In this document: positions 1 to 7,020 of the stretch, one piece after another | How positions within the stretch are numbered: the stretch's first letter is position 1 | How the letters are laid out: every line of letters starts with the position of its first letter | From: Panacagrimonas sp. | Lineage (GTDB): Bacteria; Pseudomonadota; Gammaproteobacteria; Nevskiales; Nevskiaceae | NCBI GenBank assembly: GCA_021773655.1 | Contig: JAJFJX010000259.1 | Span: 1-22,428, forward strand | Direction of reading: 5' to 3' | DNA: 22,428 nucleotides | Made by a program: the position numbers and the translations under genes | Notes under the pieces: model-generated | What the model saw: only the letters and a program-made list of their open reading frames with translations | Database searches by the model: none | Told to the model about the DNA's origin: nothing

Positions 1-1
1 G

Positions 2-160
2 CCCGACGCGACACGTGAACCTGACCCTGCGATCGTCATACCGGTCGATCGTCAGGTCCTCTACGCGCACAGGTCTCGCATCCAACTGGACATCACGACC
101 GGCACGTGCCAGGGCGTAGGCCCGTTTGCCGTCCACTTTCAGCGCCGAGAAGGCCGGCGG
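2..160 (-). pseudogene. truB: Internal fragment of tRNA pseudouridine(55) synthase TruB, truncated at both ends
   Basis: On the minus strand 53 codons are open from 160 down to 2. They match the middle of TruB: PPAFSALKVDGKRAYALAR, followed by an ARPV..EDL segment and an RFTCRVG strand. In the family this region follows the catalytic domain and contains the conserved FSALK.DG.R.Y.LAR motif. TruB makes pseudouridine 55 in the tRNA T-loop. The catalytic Asp region should lie upstream, where the sequence instead becomes a TPR gene on the other strand, so the gene is broken at about 150-165. The 3' part runs off the left edge. The family match is what I see; whether the break is biological or an assembly chimera is inferred. 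Confidence 0.8.
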
Positions 161-857
161 CAAGCCGGACGAGACGCTGATCAAGATTCTCGCTGCCAGC
201 TACCAGAAGGCCGGCAACAACGAAGGCTATTCCCGCGCGCTGGAACGGCTGGTGCGGCATTACCCGTCGCCGGAATACTGGTCGGATGTCATCCAGCGCA
301 CTGCCAGCCGGCCCGGGTTTTCCCGCAATCTGGACCTGGACACCTATCGCCTGATGCGGGCCACGGGCAACCTCGACCGCGCCGAGGAATACATGGAAGC
401 GGTCCAGCTTGCGGTGCAGGCCGGCCTGCCGGGCGAGGCCAGGGAGATCCTGGACGAAGGGTTCCAGAAGAAGATTCTTGGCGTGGGTGATGCCACCGAT
501 GTCGGACGTCAGAACCGCCTCAAGGCCCTGGTCGAAACGCGCTATGTCGAAGACCGCAGGACCATCGCCGAGACCGATGCCGACGCCGCCGCCGCCGCCA
601 GCGGCGATCCGCTGGTCAGGACCGGGCTGGCCTATGTGACCTATGCCCAGGCCGACAAGGGACTGGCGATGATGGAGCAGGGCATGGCCAAGGGGCAGCT
701 CAAGTATCCGGAACAGTCCCGGCTGCATCTGGGCTATGCCTATTACCTGGCCGGTGACATGGCCAAGGCCATCAAGCAACTTCGCATGGTCAAGGGCGAC
801 AACGGCGCGGCGGACATCGCCCGACTCTGGATCGTGCTGGCGACGGCAGGCGAATAG
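150..857 (+). CDS. Tetratricopeptide-repeat protein, 5'-truncated
   Basis: About 235 residues ending in LWIVLATAGE read as antiparallel helical repeats. Examples are the segment around ILAASYQKAGNNEGYSRALE, the stretch AQLAVQAGLPGEAREILDEG-like near the middle, and the final SRLHLGYAYYLAGDMAKAIK, which is a classic TPR helix pair. The open frame can nominally start at a TTG at 126, but bases up to about 160 encode a TruB fragment on the opposite strand. The real N-terminus, probably with a signal peptide and more repeats, is therefore missing. Similar TPR proteins in xanthomonad-type genomes are longer and secreted. No catalytic motif is visible; the role is probably protein binding. It converges on the PPK2 gene, 140 bases away. 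The TPR assignment is solid and the function is unknown. Confidence 0.75.
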   Translation, partial: KAGGKPDETLIKILAASYQKAGNNEGYSRALERLVRHYPSPEYWSDVIQRTASRPGFSRNLDLDTYRLMRATGNLDRAEEYMEAVQLAVQAGLPGEAREILDEGFQKKILGVGDATDVGRQNRLKALVETRYVEDRRTIAETDADAAAAASGDPLVRTGLAYVTYAQADKGLAMMEQGMAKGQLKYPEQSRLHLGYAYYLAGDMAKAIKQLRMVKGDNGAADIARLWIVLATAGE

Positions 858-910
858 GCGTCCCGGTCCCGCAGGGCCACGCGCACCGGGCGTGGACGGC
901 CGGCCAAAGG

Positions 911-972
911 TGACCCGGTCGAAAGAGACTCGGTCAAAAGCGACCCGCTCAAGAAGCGAGCCGGTCGAACAG
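911..972. repeat. Four degenerate 15-16 bp tandem units in a convergent intergenic gap
   Basis: Four imperfect copies of roughly CGACCCGGTCAAAAG follow one another at 911-925, 926-940, 941-956 and 957-972. Each has a GACCCGGTC-like core and an AAG/CAG end. They sit between the stops of the TPR gene and the PPK2 gene. A possible weak stem pairs CCCGCT (945-950) with AGCGGG (971-976), but no T-tract follows on either strand, so I do not call a terminator. Confidence 0.5.
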
Positions 973-997
973 CGGGACCGTCCACTGCAGCAGCGGA

Positions 998-1945
998 TCA
1001 GTACACCGACGGCACGAACATGCTTTCCGGCACCGGGTGACGTGAGTAGTCGGGGTGATACACCCGAGGTGGAAGCTCGATTGGCGTCCTGGCGACCTCC
1101 GCGTAGGGGATCTGCGTCAGCAAGTGATGGATGCAGTTCAGGCGCGCACGTTTCTTGTCATCGGCTTCGATGACCCACCAGGGCGCCTCGGCGACGTGCG
1201 TGCGTTCCAGCATGATTTCCTTGGCCTTGGTGTAGCGCTCCCAGCGGCGGCGGGACTCCAGGTCCATGGGACTCAACTTCCACTGCTTGAGCGGGTCGTG
1301 GACACGGGCCAGGAACCGACGGTTCTGTTCTTCGTCGGTAATCGAGAACCAGTATTTGATCAGCACGATTCCAGAGCGAACCAGCATGCGCTCGAACTCC
1401 GGCACGCTGCGAAAGAACTCCTCGTACTCGTCGTCGTTGCAAAACCCCATCACCCGCTCGACGCCGGCCCGGTTGTACCAGCTGCGATCGAACAACACGA
1501 TCTCGCCGCCGGCCGGCAGGTGGGATACATAGCGCTGGAAGTACCACTGGGTGCGTTCGCGGTCGTTGGGGGCGGGGAGCGCCGCCACCCGGCAAACGCG
1601 TGGGTTGAGGCGTTGGGTGACGCGTTTGATCACACTGCCCTTGCCCGCAGCGTCACGGCCCTCGAACAACACCACCAGCTTGAGTTTATTGGTGGTCACC
1701 CAGTCTTGCAGCTTGATCAATTCCGATTGCAGCCTCAGGAGTTCATGAAAATAGAAGCGGCGATCCAGTTCGCCCTCGCGGTCGGAATCAGCGGGCTGAT
1801 CGGTGGGCTGATCCGACGACAGTGCATCCAGACGCGCATCGTCCAGTTCCATCTCCAGCTCTTCGTCCAGGCTGTCCTGGTACTCATTACGCAGTAAGGC
1901 GGCGTACGACTCTGGAACCGCGCCCTTGGCCCGTTCGGTACTCAT
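998..1945 (-). CDS. ppk2: Polyphosphate kinase 2 family protein (PPK2)
   Basis: This 315-aa protein has the PPK2 P-loop kinase fold. Walker A is GRDAAGKG (residues 96-103), and the DRSWYNR motif (153-159) acts as Walker B. The lid-module region lies near EEQNRRFLARVHDPLKQWK (about 209-227), followed by the conserved SRRRWERYTKAKE stretch. PPK2 enzymes transfer phosphate between polyphosphate and nucleoside mono- or diphosphates in the cytoplasm. Substrate class (NDP or NMP) cannot be read safely, though the single-domain length and an acidic N-terminal extension of about 60 residues fit the class I group. The ATG at 1945 has only a weak GGGA upstream and overlaps the stop of a possible 39-codon ORF. 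It is divergent from the Pho-regulated pstS, which fits polyphosphate metabolism beside phosphate uptake. Confidence 0.9.
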   Translation of the reverse strand: MSTERAKGAVPESYAALLRNEYQDSLDEELEMELDDARLDALSSDQPTDQPADSDREGELDRRFYFHELLRLQSELIKLQDWVTTNKLKLVVLFEGRDAAGKGSVIKRVTQRLNPRVCRVAALPAPNDRERTQWYFQRYVSHLPAGGEIVLFDRSWYNRAGVERVMGFCNDDEYEEFFRSVPEFERMLVRSGIVLIKYWFSITDEEQNRRFLARVHDPLKQWKLSPMDLESRRRWERYTKAKEIMLERTHVAEAPWWVIEADDKKRARLNCIHHLLTQIPYAEVARTPIELPPRVYHPDYSRHPVPESMFVPSVY

Positions 1946-2061
1946 GTCCGGTCCCGGAAGTAACCGCCGGTGGCCGGCAGGAGCAGGAACGGCGCGTAAA
2001 GCGGGCTCATGCCAAAACGGCGGGGCAGGCTGGCGGGAATCACGGCGGGCTGGTGGGACAT
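1942..2061 (-). CDS. Possible 39-aa leader ORF overlapping the ppk2 start (ATGA)
   Basis: An ATG at 2061 opens 39 codons ending in a TGA whose bases overlap the ppk2 ATG as ATGA, the arrangement typical of translational coupling. Third codon positions are mostly G or C, as in the real genes here. The peptide contains a hydrophobic run, SPLYAPFLLLPATGGYF. I see no Shine-Dalgarno sequence and recognise no family. The frame stays open upstream of the ATG without a usual start, so chance openness in GC-rich DNA is a real alternative. Confidence 0.3.
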   Translation of the reverse strand: MSHQPAVIPASLPRRFGMSPLYAPFLLLPATGGYFRDRT

Positions 2062-2217
2062 GGCGAGGTCTGCGCTGAACAGTGTGGGTGAAGTCCGGCC
2101 TTCGATATCGGTCGATGATGCAATGCAGGGCGTTTCAGCTACATGACCAAACCGGCGCGTCGTCCGCGGACCGACGGCAGGCCATTCAAAATGCTCAGGA
2201 AGTCAGGTCGGACGAGG

Positions 2218-2246
2218 CTGTCACCAAACCGTCACGGAAGCGTCAT
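2218..2246 (+). promoter_or_regulatory. Pho box (PhoB operator) with three direct half-sites upstream of pstS
   Basis: Three 7-bp direct repeats lie at exact 11-bp periodicity: CTGTCAC (2218-2224), CCGTCAC (2229-2235) and GCGTCAT (2240-2246). They are separated by the 4-base spacers CAAA and GGAA. This matches the known Pho box layout (CTGTCAT-type repeats with 4-bp spacers), in which PhoB dimers replace -35 recognition. A weak -10 candidate, TACGAC, sits at 2254-2259. The box is oriented toward pstS, whose ATG is 82 bases downstream of its end. Confidence 0.85.
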
Positions 2247-2315
2247 AAGGTTGTACGACATTGCGTCGATGATCGCCCCGCTCGAATACAAGACTGTCCA
2301 ACCACCCCAAACCCC

Positions 2316-2319
2316 GAGG
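2316..2319 (+). promoter_or_regulatory. Shine-Dalgarno that fixes the pstS start
   Basis: GAGG ends 9 bases before the ATG at 2329. The frame is open back to an ATG at 2143, but that start would translate through the Pho box and bury the signal peptide, so 2329 is preferred. Confidence 0.7.
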
Positions 2320-2328
2320 TCCCCAATA

Positions 2329-3303
2329 ATGAAGCTCTCACGATTCGCCTTGGCGCTCAGCGTCGCCATGGCGGCACTCAGCAGCTCGGTGTCCGCCGCG
2401 GTCGATCCTGCTCTGCCCGATTACAAGCCGGCTTCCGGTGTCTCGGGCAACTTCAGCAGCGTCGGCTCCGATACGCTCAATAACCTCATGACGCTGTGGG
2501 CCGAAGCGTTCAAGAAGTTCTATCCCAACGTCAACATCCAGATCCAGGGCGCCGGTTCTTCCACTGCGCCGCCGGCGCTTGCCGAAGGCACGGCCAACTT
2601 CGGGCCGATGTCGCGGAAGATGAAGGATCAGGAAATTCAGGCTTTCGAGCAGAAGTTCGGTTACAAGCCGACCGGAGTTGGCGTTGCGATCGACGCGCTC
2701 GCCGTGTTCGTCAACAAGGACAATCCGATCGAGGGCCTGAGCATTCCGCAGCTCGATGCAATCTTTTCGGCAACGCGCAAGTGCGGCGCCGCCAAGGACG
2801 CCACACGCTGGGGCGATCTGGGTGTCACCGGCGATCTGGCTGCCAAGCCGATCCAGTTGTACGGCCGCAATTCGGTTTCCGGCACTTATGGGTATTTCAA
2901 GGAAGTGGCCCTGTGCAAGGGAGACTACAAGACCAATGTCAATGAGCAGCCCGGCTCGGCTTCGGTCGTGCAGTCGGTTTCCACCGGCCTGAACGCCATC
3001 GGCTACTCCGGCATCGGTTACAAGACGTCCGGCGTTCGTGCGCTGCCGCTGGCCAAGAAGGAAGGTGGCGAGTTTGCAGAGGCCACGCCCGAGAATGCCA
3101 CCACGGGTGCCTATCCGTTATCGCGGGTTCTGTACGTGTACGTCAACAAGGCGCCCAACAAGGACCTGTCGCCGATGGAGCGCGAGTTCTTCAAGATGGT
3201 TCTGTCCAGGCAAGGCCAGGAAGTCGTCGAAAAGGACGGCTACGTGCCGTTGCCCGAGAAGGTCGCGGCCAAGTTCCGCGCCGAACTGGGGATCGTCGAA
3301 TAA
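2329..3303 (+). CDS. pstS: Phosphate ABC transporter, periplasmic phosphate-binding protein PstS
   Basis: This 324-aa secreted protein starts with a signal peptide (MKLSRFALALSVAMAAL, likely cleaved after VSA at residue 23). The mature part has PstS hallmarks. SSVGSDTL (43-50) begins the first phosphate-contact loop. QGAGSSTAPPAL (73-84) and FGPMSRKM (91-98) follow. GRNSVSGTYGYF (179-190) is the second contact region. PstS captures inorganic phosphate in the periplasm and delivers it to PstCA. It is the first gene after the Pho box, so it should be the most strongly induced by phosphate starvation. A GC hairpin 17 bases after its stop may help keep its message more abundant than the downstream genes. 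Confidence 0.95.
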   Translation: MKLSRFALALSVAMAALSSSVSAAVDPALPDYKPASGVSGNFSSVGSDTLNNLMTLWAEAFKKFYPNVNIQIQGAGSSTAPPALAEGTANFGPMSRKMKDQEIQAFEQKFGYKPTGVGVAIDALAVFVNKDNPIEGLSIPQLDAIFSATRKCGAAKDATRWGDLGVTGDLAAKPIQLYGRNSVSGTYGYFKEVALCKGDYKTNVNEQPGSASVVQSVSTGLNAIGYSGIGYKTSGVRALPLAKKEGGEFAEATPENATTGAYPLSRVLYVYVNKAPNKDLSPMEREFFKMVLSRQGQEVVEKDGYVPLPEKVAAKFRAELGIVE

Positions 3304-3320
3304 TTTCGTTGATCCGGCCT

Positions 3321-3336
3321 GGGGCCCTCGGGCCCC
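3321..3336. other. GC-rich hairpin between pstS and the porin gene
   Basis: GGGGCCC (3321-3327) and GGGCCCC (3330-3336) form a perfect 7-bp stem around a TC step; the innermost pair would open in RNA. No T-tract follows, so it is not a canonical intrinsic terminator. It may act as an mRNA-stabilising structure or partial attenuator downstream of pstS. Confidence 0.5.
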
Positions 3337-3392
3337 GGGTTGCGCAGTTGGACGGCGATGTTGCAAGAAAACAGATAACTCGATTGACCCTC

Positions 3393-3398
3393 AGGGAG
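3393..3398 (+). promoter_or_regulatory. Shine-Dalgarno selecting among three stacked start codons of the porin gene
   Basis: AGGGAG lies before GTG (3400), ATG (3403) and ATG (3406), all in frame. The spacing to 3406 is 7 bases, which is optimal. GTG at 3400 is too close to be used. Confidence 0.65.
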
Positions 3399-3405
3399 CG
3401 TGATG

Positions 3406-4593
3406 ATGAAGAAATCGTATTTGAGTGCCTTGGCTCTGGTCGTGGTTGCACCGTTGGCGCAGGCTGATCTGGCCGAAACCAAGGGCGGTGTGGTCATCCG
3501 GACCGAGGATGGTCGGTTCCAGGCAAAGTTTGGCGGCCGCATTCACCTGGACGTCAATGTGCCGGTGGACGATGACGAGGCCCGTTTTGACAACGGCGCA
3601 TTTGTCGAAGACACGCAGGCCACCGACGTATTCTTCAGGCGTGCCCGGCTCACGCTTGAGGGCAAGGCCTATGGCTGGGCCTACAAGTTCGAGAATGACT
3701 TTGCGGGTCAGGACGATGTGAGCGGATCGGGCTTTCGGGAGATGTGGATCGGCACCCAGCTGCTCGGGGCCAATCTGCGCATCGGCCAGGCCAAGCCTTA
3801 CCGCGGGATGGAGGAACTCACCAGTTCCAATGAGATCACGTTCATGGAGCGTCCCAATGCGACGGCAACCACGCTGTACGGTAGCCGCCAGTATCTGCTC
3901 GGTGCCTACCTGGACGGGGCGGGGAGCAACTGGGGATGGGGTCTTTCCGGCTATAACCTGAAGCGCGCCGAAGACAGCGAGACCGATGGCGTGGGCTTCA
4001 CCGGCCGCGGCTATTTCGCCCCCCTCATGTCGGCGACCAGCGTGGTCCATGTGGGCCTGAGTGCGAGCATCGACAATCCGACCAATGGCCTGTCGGTGTC
4101 GACATCGAGCGTGCGCTTCATGGGACGCAGCGGCGAAAGCCAGTCTCTCAATGCATCCAGTACCGATGAGCAGACCACCTTCGGTCTGGAGCTTGCGGGA
4201 AGCGCCGGACCCTTGCGTGTTCAGGGCGAGTACGCCATGGCGACGTTTGCGCAGGAAGTGGGCGACGACATCGACGTCAACACCTACTACGTGCAGGCCA
4301 CCTATCTGCTGACCGGTGAAACTCGGCCGTACGACGTGAAGAAGGGCGTCTTCAAGTCCCCGAAGCCGAAGAGCGAGATCGGCGCGTGGGAGCTCAAGGT
4401 CCGCTACGACTTCATCGACAATGAAAACGTCGCCACCGAGCGGGAGGTCACGCAACTGATCGCCGGCCTGAACTGGTTCGTCAATCCCAGCGTTCGCATG
4501 ATGTTCGAATACATCAGCGGCGAGAACGAACCGGAATCCGGCGTCAAAGAGTCGGGTGATGTGTTCGCGGCAAGGCTTCAATTCGCCTTCTGA
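3406..4593 (+). CDS. Phosphate-selective outer-membrane porin of the OprP/OprO family
   Basis: This 395-aa protein has a signal peptide (MKKSYLSALALVVVAPLAQA, cleavage before residue 21). The body alternates short amphipathic strands and ends in ARLQFAF, a terminal Phe signature for BAM-dependent insertion. Features typical of Porin_O_P include an N-terminal FGGRIHLDV strand, FFRRARLTLEGKAYGWAYKF, the FREMWIG strand and a LRIGQAKPYRGMEELTSSN segment. OprP and OprO form trimeric channels selective for phosphate and polyphosphate. The position between pstS and pstC, under the same Pho box, supports phosphate selectivity. The arginine/lysine ladder of the channel cannot be assigned without a structure. 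General porin specificity (for example other anions) remains possible. Confidence 0.85.
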   Translation: MKKSYLSALALVVVAPLAQADLAETKGGVVIRTEDGRFQAKFGGRIHLDVNVPVDDDEARFDNGAFVEDTQATDVFFRRARLTLEGKAYGWAYKFENDFAGQDDVSGSGFREMWIGTQLLGANLRIGQAKPYRGMEELTSSNEITFMERPNATATTLYGSRQYLLGAYLDGAGSNWGWGLSGYNLKRAEDSETDGVGFTGRGYFAPLMSATSVVHVGLSASIDNPTNGLSVSTSSVRFMGRSGESQSLNASSTDEQTTFGLELAGSAGPLRVQGEYAMATFAQEVGDDIDVNTYYVQATYLLTGETRPYDVKKGVFKSPKPKSEIGAWELKVRYDFIDNENVATEREVTQLIAGLNWFVNPSVRMMFEYISGENEPESGVKESGDVFAARLQFAF

Positions 4594-4597
4594 TACG

Positions 4598-4649
4598 TGG
4601 CAGGCTGCAGGCGGCGCTCATGCACCGGACCGCCGCCTGCAGCCTGCCA
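4598..4649. repeat. Perfect 19-bp inverted repeat (stem-loop) between the porin gene and pstC
   Basis: TGGCAGGCTGCAGGCGGCG (4598-4616) is exactly complementary to CGCCGCCTGCAGCCTGCCA (4631-4649), with a 14-base loop. It begins 4 bases after the porin stop codon. The next bases are GCCGTACAAG, with no T-tract, so a simple Rho-independent terminator is not supported. A structure this stable in RNA would strongly block 3' exonucleases and may partially stop polymerase. Confidence 0.85.
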
Positions 4650-4729
4650 GCCGTACAAGCCTTGCTGGCTTGGGCTGCTGCTCCGCTCTGCTGTAATCCC
4701 TACTGCTGTATCGAAGAGCCGCTTTTCCC

Positions 4730-7000
4730 ATGAGCGAAACAAGGACCGTCGTCGCAAAGGAGTTCGAGTCCATTGTGGCCGGAAAGGCGCCGGGTGTCCG
4801 CCGGCGTTATCTCAAGGACAATCTGGCGCGCTGGGTCGTGTGGATCGGGGGACTGAGCGTGATCGGCGCCTTGCTCCTCATCTTCTTTTATCTGGTCTCA
4901 GAGGTGGCGCCCCTGTTCGGCGGCGCTTCCCTGGAGGCCAGGCAGCAATTCGTTCCGCCGGGGGCGCAGAGTTCGCAGACGCTCTATGTGGCCGCCGAAG
5001 AACAGGGCGAGATCGGCCTGCGGGTGGCGGGCGATGGCTCGCTGGCATTCTTCGACTTGTATACCGGAGCGGCCAGGGCGCAGGTGTCTCTGCCGCTGGA
5101 CGGTGCCGCGCTCACCGAAGTTGCGGAGATTTCGGCGGCCGACAATCTCCTGGTCGCGGCGCTGGATGACGGTCGCGTACTCCCGTTCAAACATTCGTAC
5201 CGGGTCAGCTACCCGGACGACAAGCGGCTGATCGAAGCCGAGGTGAGCTATCCCGATGGGGAGGTGCCCTTGGCATTTTCTCCGTCCGGTCAATCACTCA
5301 AGTCCCTGGTTGCACGTGACAATGGCAGCACCTTGATGCTGGCGGCGGTCGAGACCAGCGGTGATGTCGTGTTCAAGCGTTTCGAGCAGACCGAGTCGCT
5401 GTTCGACGATGCCCAGACCACGGAGGGTCCGCTGCTGCGGTTCACGCCCCCGATTCCCGCCGATCAGCTTTTGCTGGAGCCTCTGCTGAACTGGTTGTAC
5501 GTGCTGGATCGCGAGGGGGGCAGGATTGCCCTCTACCGGATCGATGGTGACGACGCGCCACAATTGGTCGGGACCTACGAGGTCGGTGTGCCCATCGATA
5601 TGGCCCGATATCTGGCCGGCGGCATATCGATCGTCGTTTCGCAGGCCGACGGCGAGATCTCCCAGTGGTTCCCGGCTCGCGATGTGGACGGCGAATTCTA
5701 TCTGGCCCGGATCCGCGAATTCCGTCTGCGCAAGGACCATCGCGTGACTGCGATCAGTCCCGAGCAGCGCAGGCGCACCTTCGCGGTCGGCGACGATCAG
5801 GGCAATGTCAGCCTGTTCTACGCCACCTCGGGTTCCCGCCTGGCGTTCAGGAAGGTCATGGATGAGCCGGTTGCATTGCTGGCCTTCAATCCCCGCGCGA
5901 ACTATCTGATGGTGGTCGGGGCCAAGGGAACCACACAGGGCTTCGACGTACACAACGAGCATCCCGAGGTGTCCCTGAGCGCGCTGTGGGGCCGGGTCTG
6001 GTACGAGAGCTACGATGAGCCCAAATTCCTGTGGCAGTCGTCTGCGGCCACCTCAGACTTCGAACCCAAGTTCAGCCTGACGCCGCTATCTTTCGGCACC
6101 TTGAAGGCGGCGTTCTACGCCATGCTGTTCGCTGTTCCGCTGGCCATTCTGGGTGCCATTTTCACGGCCAATTTCATGTCGCCCGAAATGCGACAGGCGG
6201 TCAAGCCGACCGTGGAATTGATGGAGGCCCTGCCTACGGTCATCCTGGGATTCCTCGCGGGCTTGTGGCTGGCGCCCTTCGTCGAAACCAATCTGCTGGG
6301 GGTCTTTCTGACCCTGTTGATGCTGCCGCTGTCGGTGCCGTTGTTCGGCTACCTGTGGCTGCGCATGCCGCGCGAAATCCGGCTGCGAGTGCCGTCCGGG
6401 TGGGAAGCGGCGATGATCATTCCGGTGATCGCAGTGGTCGTATGGTTCTGCTTTGTCGTGGCCAAGCCGCTGGAGGCGCTGATCTTCGGCGGCAACATGC
6501 AGGGCTGGATGGATCGCACACTGGGGATCGGATATGACCAGCGCAATGCGCTGGTGGTGGGGATCGCCATGGGTATCGCGGTCATCCCCACCATTTACTC
6601 GATCGCCGAAGATGCGATCTTCAGCGTGCCCAAGCAGCTATCGCTGGGTTCACTGGCGCTGGGCGCCACGCCCTGGCAGACCCTGGTGGGCGTGGTGCTG
6701 CCCACCGCCTCTCCTGGCATCTTCTCGGCGGTGATGATCGGCATGGGTCGTGCGGTGGGTGAAACCATGATCGTGCTGATGGCGACCGGCAATACCGCCG
6801 TCATGGACCCGAGCCTGTTTCAGGGCCTGCGTACGCTTTCCGCCAACATTGCGGTCGAGATGCCGGAGTCCGAAGTCGGCAGCACGCACTTCCGATTGTT
6901 GTTCATGGCCGGCCTGGTGCTGTTTCTGTTCACCTTCGTGTTCAACACGCTGGCCGAAGTGGTCCGGCAGCGGCTGCGCCGCAAATACGCGTCTATCTGA
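4730..7000 (+). CDS. pstC: Phosphate ABC transporter permease PstC with large periplasmic domain
   Basis: At 756 aa this is more than twice the length of E. coli PstC. After a cytoplasmic N-terminus there is one membrane segment (about residues 35-57, VVWIGGLSVIGALLLIFFYL). About 390 residues follow with repeated beta-strand, WD40/propeller-like texture (LYVLDREGGRIALYRIDGD and similar blades). The permease core is residues 450-756, with multiple membrane helices and the EAA coupling loop SLGSLALGATPWQTLVG (about 638-654) that docks on PstB. Long PstC proteins of this kind are known in pseudomonads and relatives. Together with PstA it forms the inner-membrane phosphate channel. The start is the first ATG, with a GAAGAG 11 bases upstream. 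It is separated from pstA by 20 bases. Confidence 0.93.
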   Translation: MSETRTVVAKEFESIVAGKAPGVRRRYLKDNLARWVVWIGGLSVIGALLLIFFYLVSEVAPLFGGASLEARQQFVPPGAQSSQTLYVAAEEQGEIGLRVAGDGSLAFFDLYTGAARAQVSLPLDGAALTEVAEISAADNLLVAALDDGRVLPFKHSYRVSYPDDKRLIEAEVSYPDGEVPLAFSPSGQSLKSLVARDNGSTLMLAAVETSGDVVFKRFEQTESLFDDAQTTEGPLLRFTPPIPADQLLLEPLLNWLYVLDREGGRIALYRIDGDDAPQLVGTYEVGVPIDMARYLAGGISIVVSQADGEISQWFPARDVDGEFYLARIREFRLRKDHRVTAISPEQRRRTFAVGDDQGNVSLFYATSGSRLAFRKVMDEPVALLAFNPRANYLMVVGAKGTTQGFDVHNEHPEVSLSALWGRVWYESYDEPKFLWQSSAATSDFEPKFSLTPLSFGTLKAAFYAMLFAVPLAILGAIFTANFMSPEMRQAVKPTVELMEALPTVILGFLAGLWLAPFVETNLLGVFLTLLMLPLSVPLFGYLWLRMPREIRLRVPSGWEAAMIIPVIAVVVWFCFVVAKPLEALIFGGNMQGWMDRTLGIGYDQRNALVVGIAMGIAVIPTIYSIAEDAIFSVPKQLSLGSLALGATPWQTLVGVVLPTASPGIFSAVMIGMGRAVGETMIVLMATGNTAVMDPSLFQGLRTLSANIAVEMPESEVGSTHFRLLFMAGLVLFLFTFVFNTLAEVVRQRLRRKYASI

Positions 7001-7020
7001 AGTCCACGGAGCAAGCCAGC

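Noticed and set aside
126..149. TTG at 126 as the true start of the TPR gene
   Set aside because: These bases encode TruB on the opposite strand, no ribosome binding site precedes the TTG, and the TPR fold is already under way at the junction. The gene is better described as 5'-truncated.
2143..2328. N-terminally extended PstS starting at 2143
   Set aside because: It would translate across the Pho box and put 62 basic, low-complexity residues before a perfect signal peptide. The ATG at 2329 has a GAGG at suitable spacing.
3391..4581. 396-aa minus-strand frame opposite the porin gene
   Set aside because: It is an antisense shadow in GC-rich DNA. The plus-strand frame has a signal peptide, porin strands and a terminal Phe.
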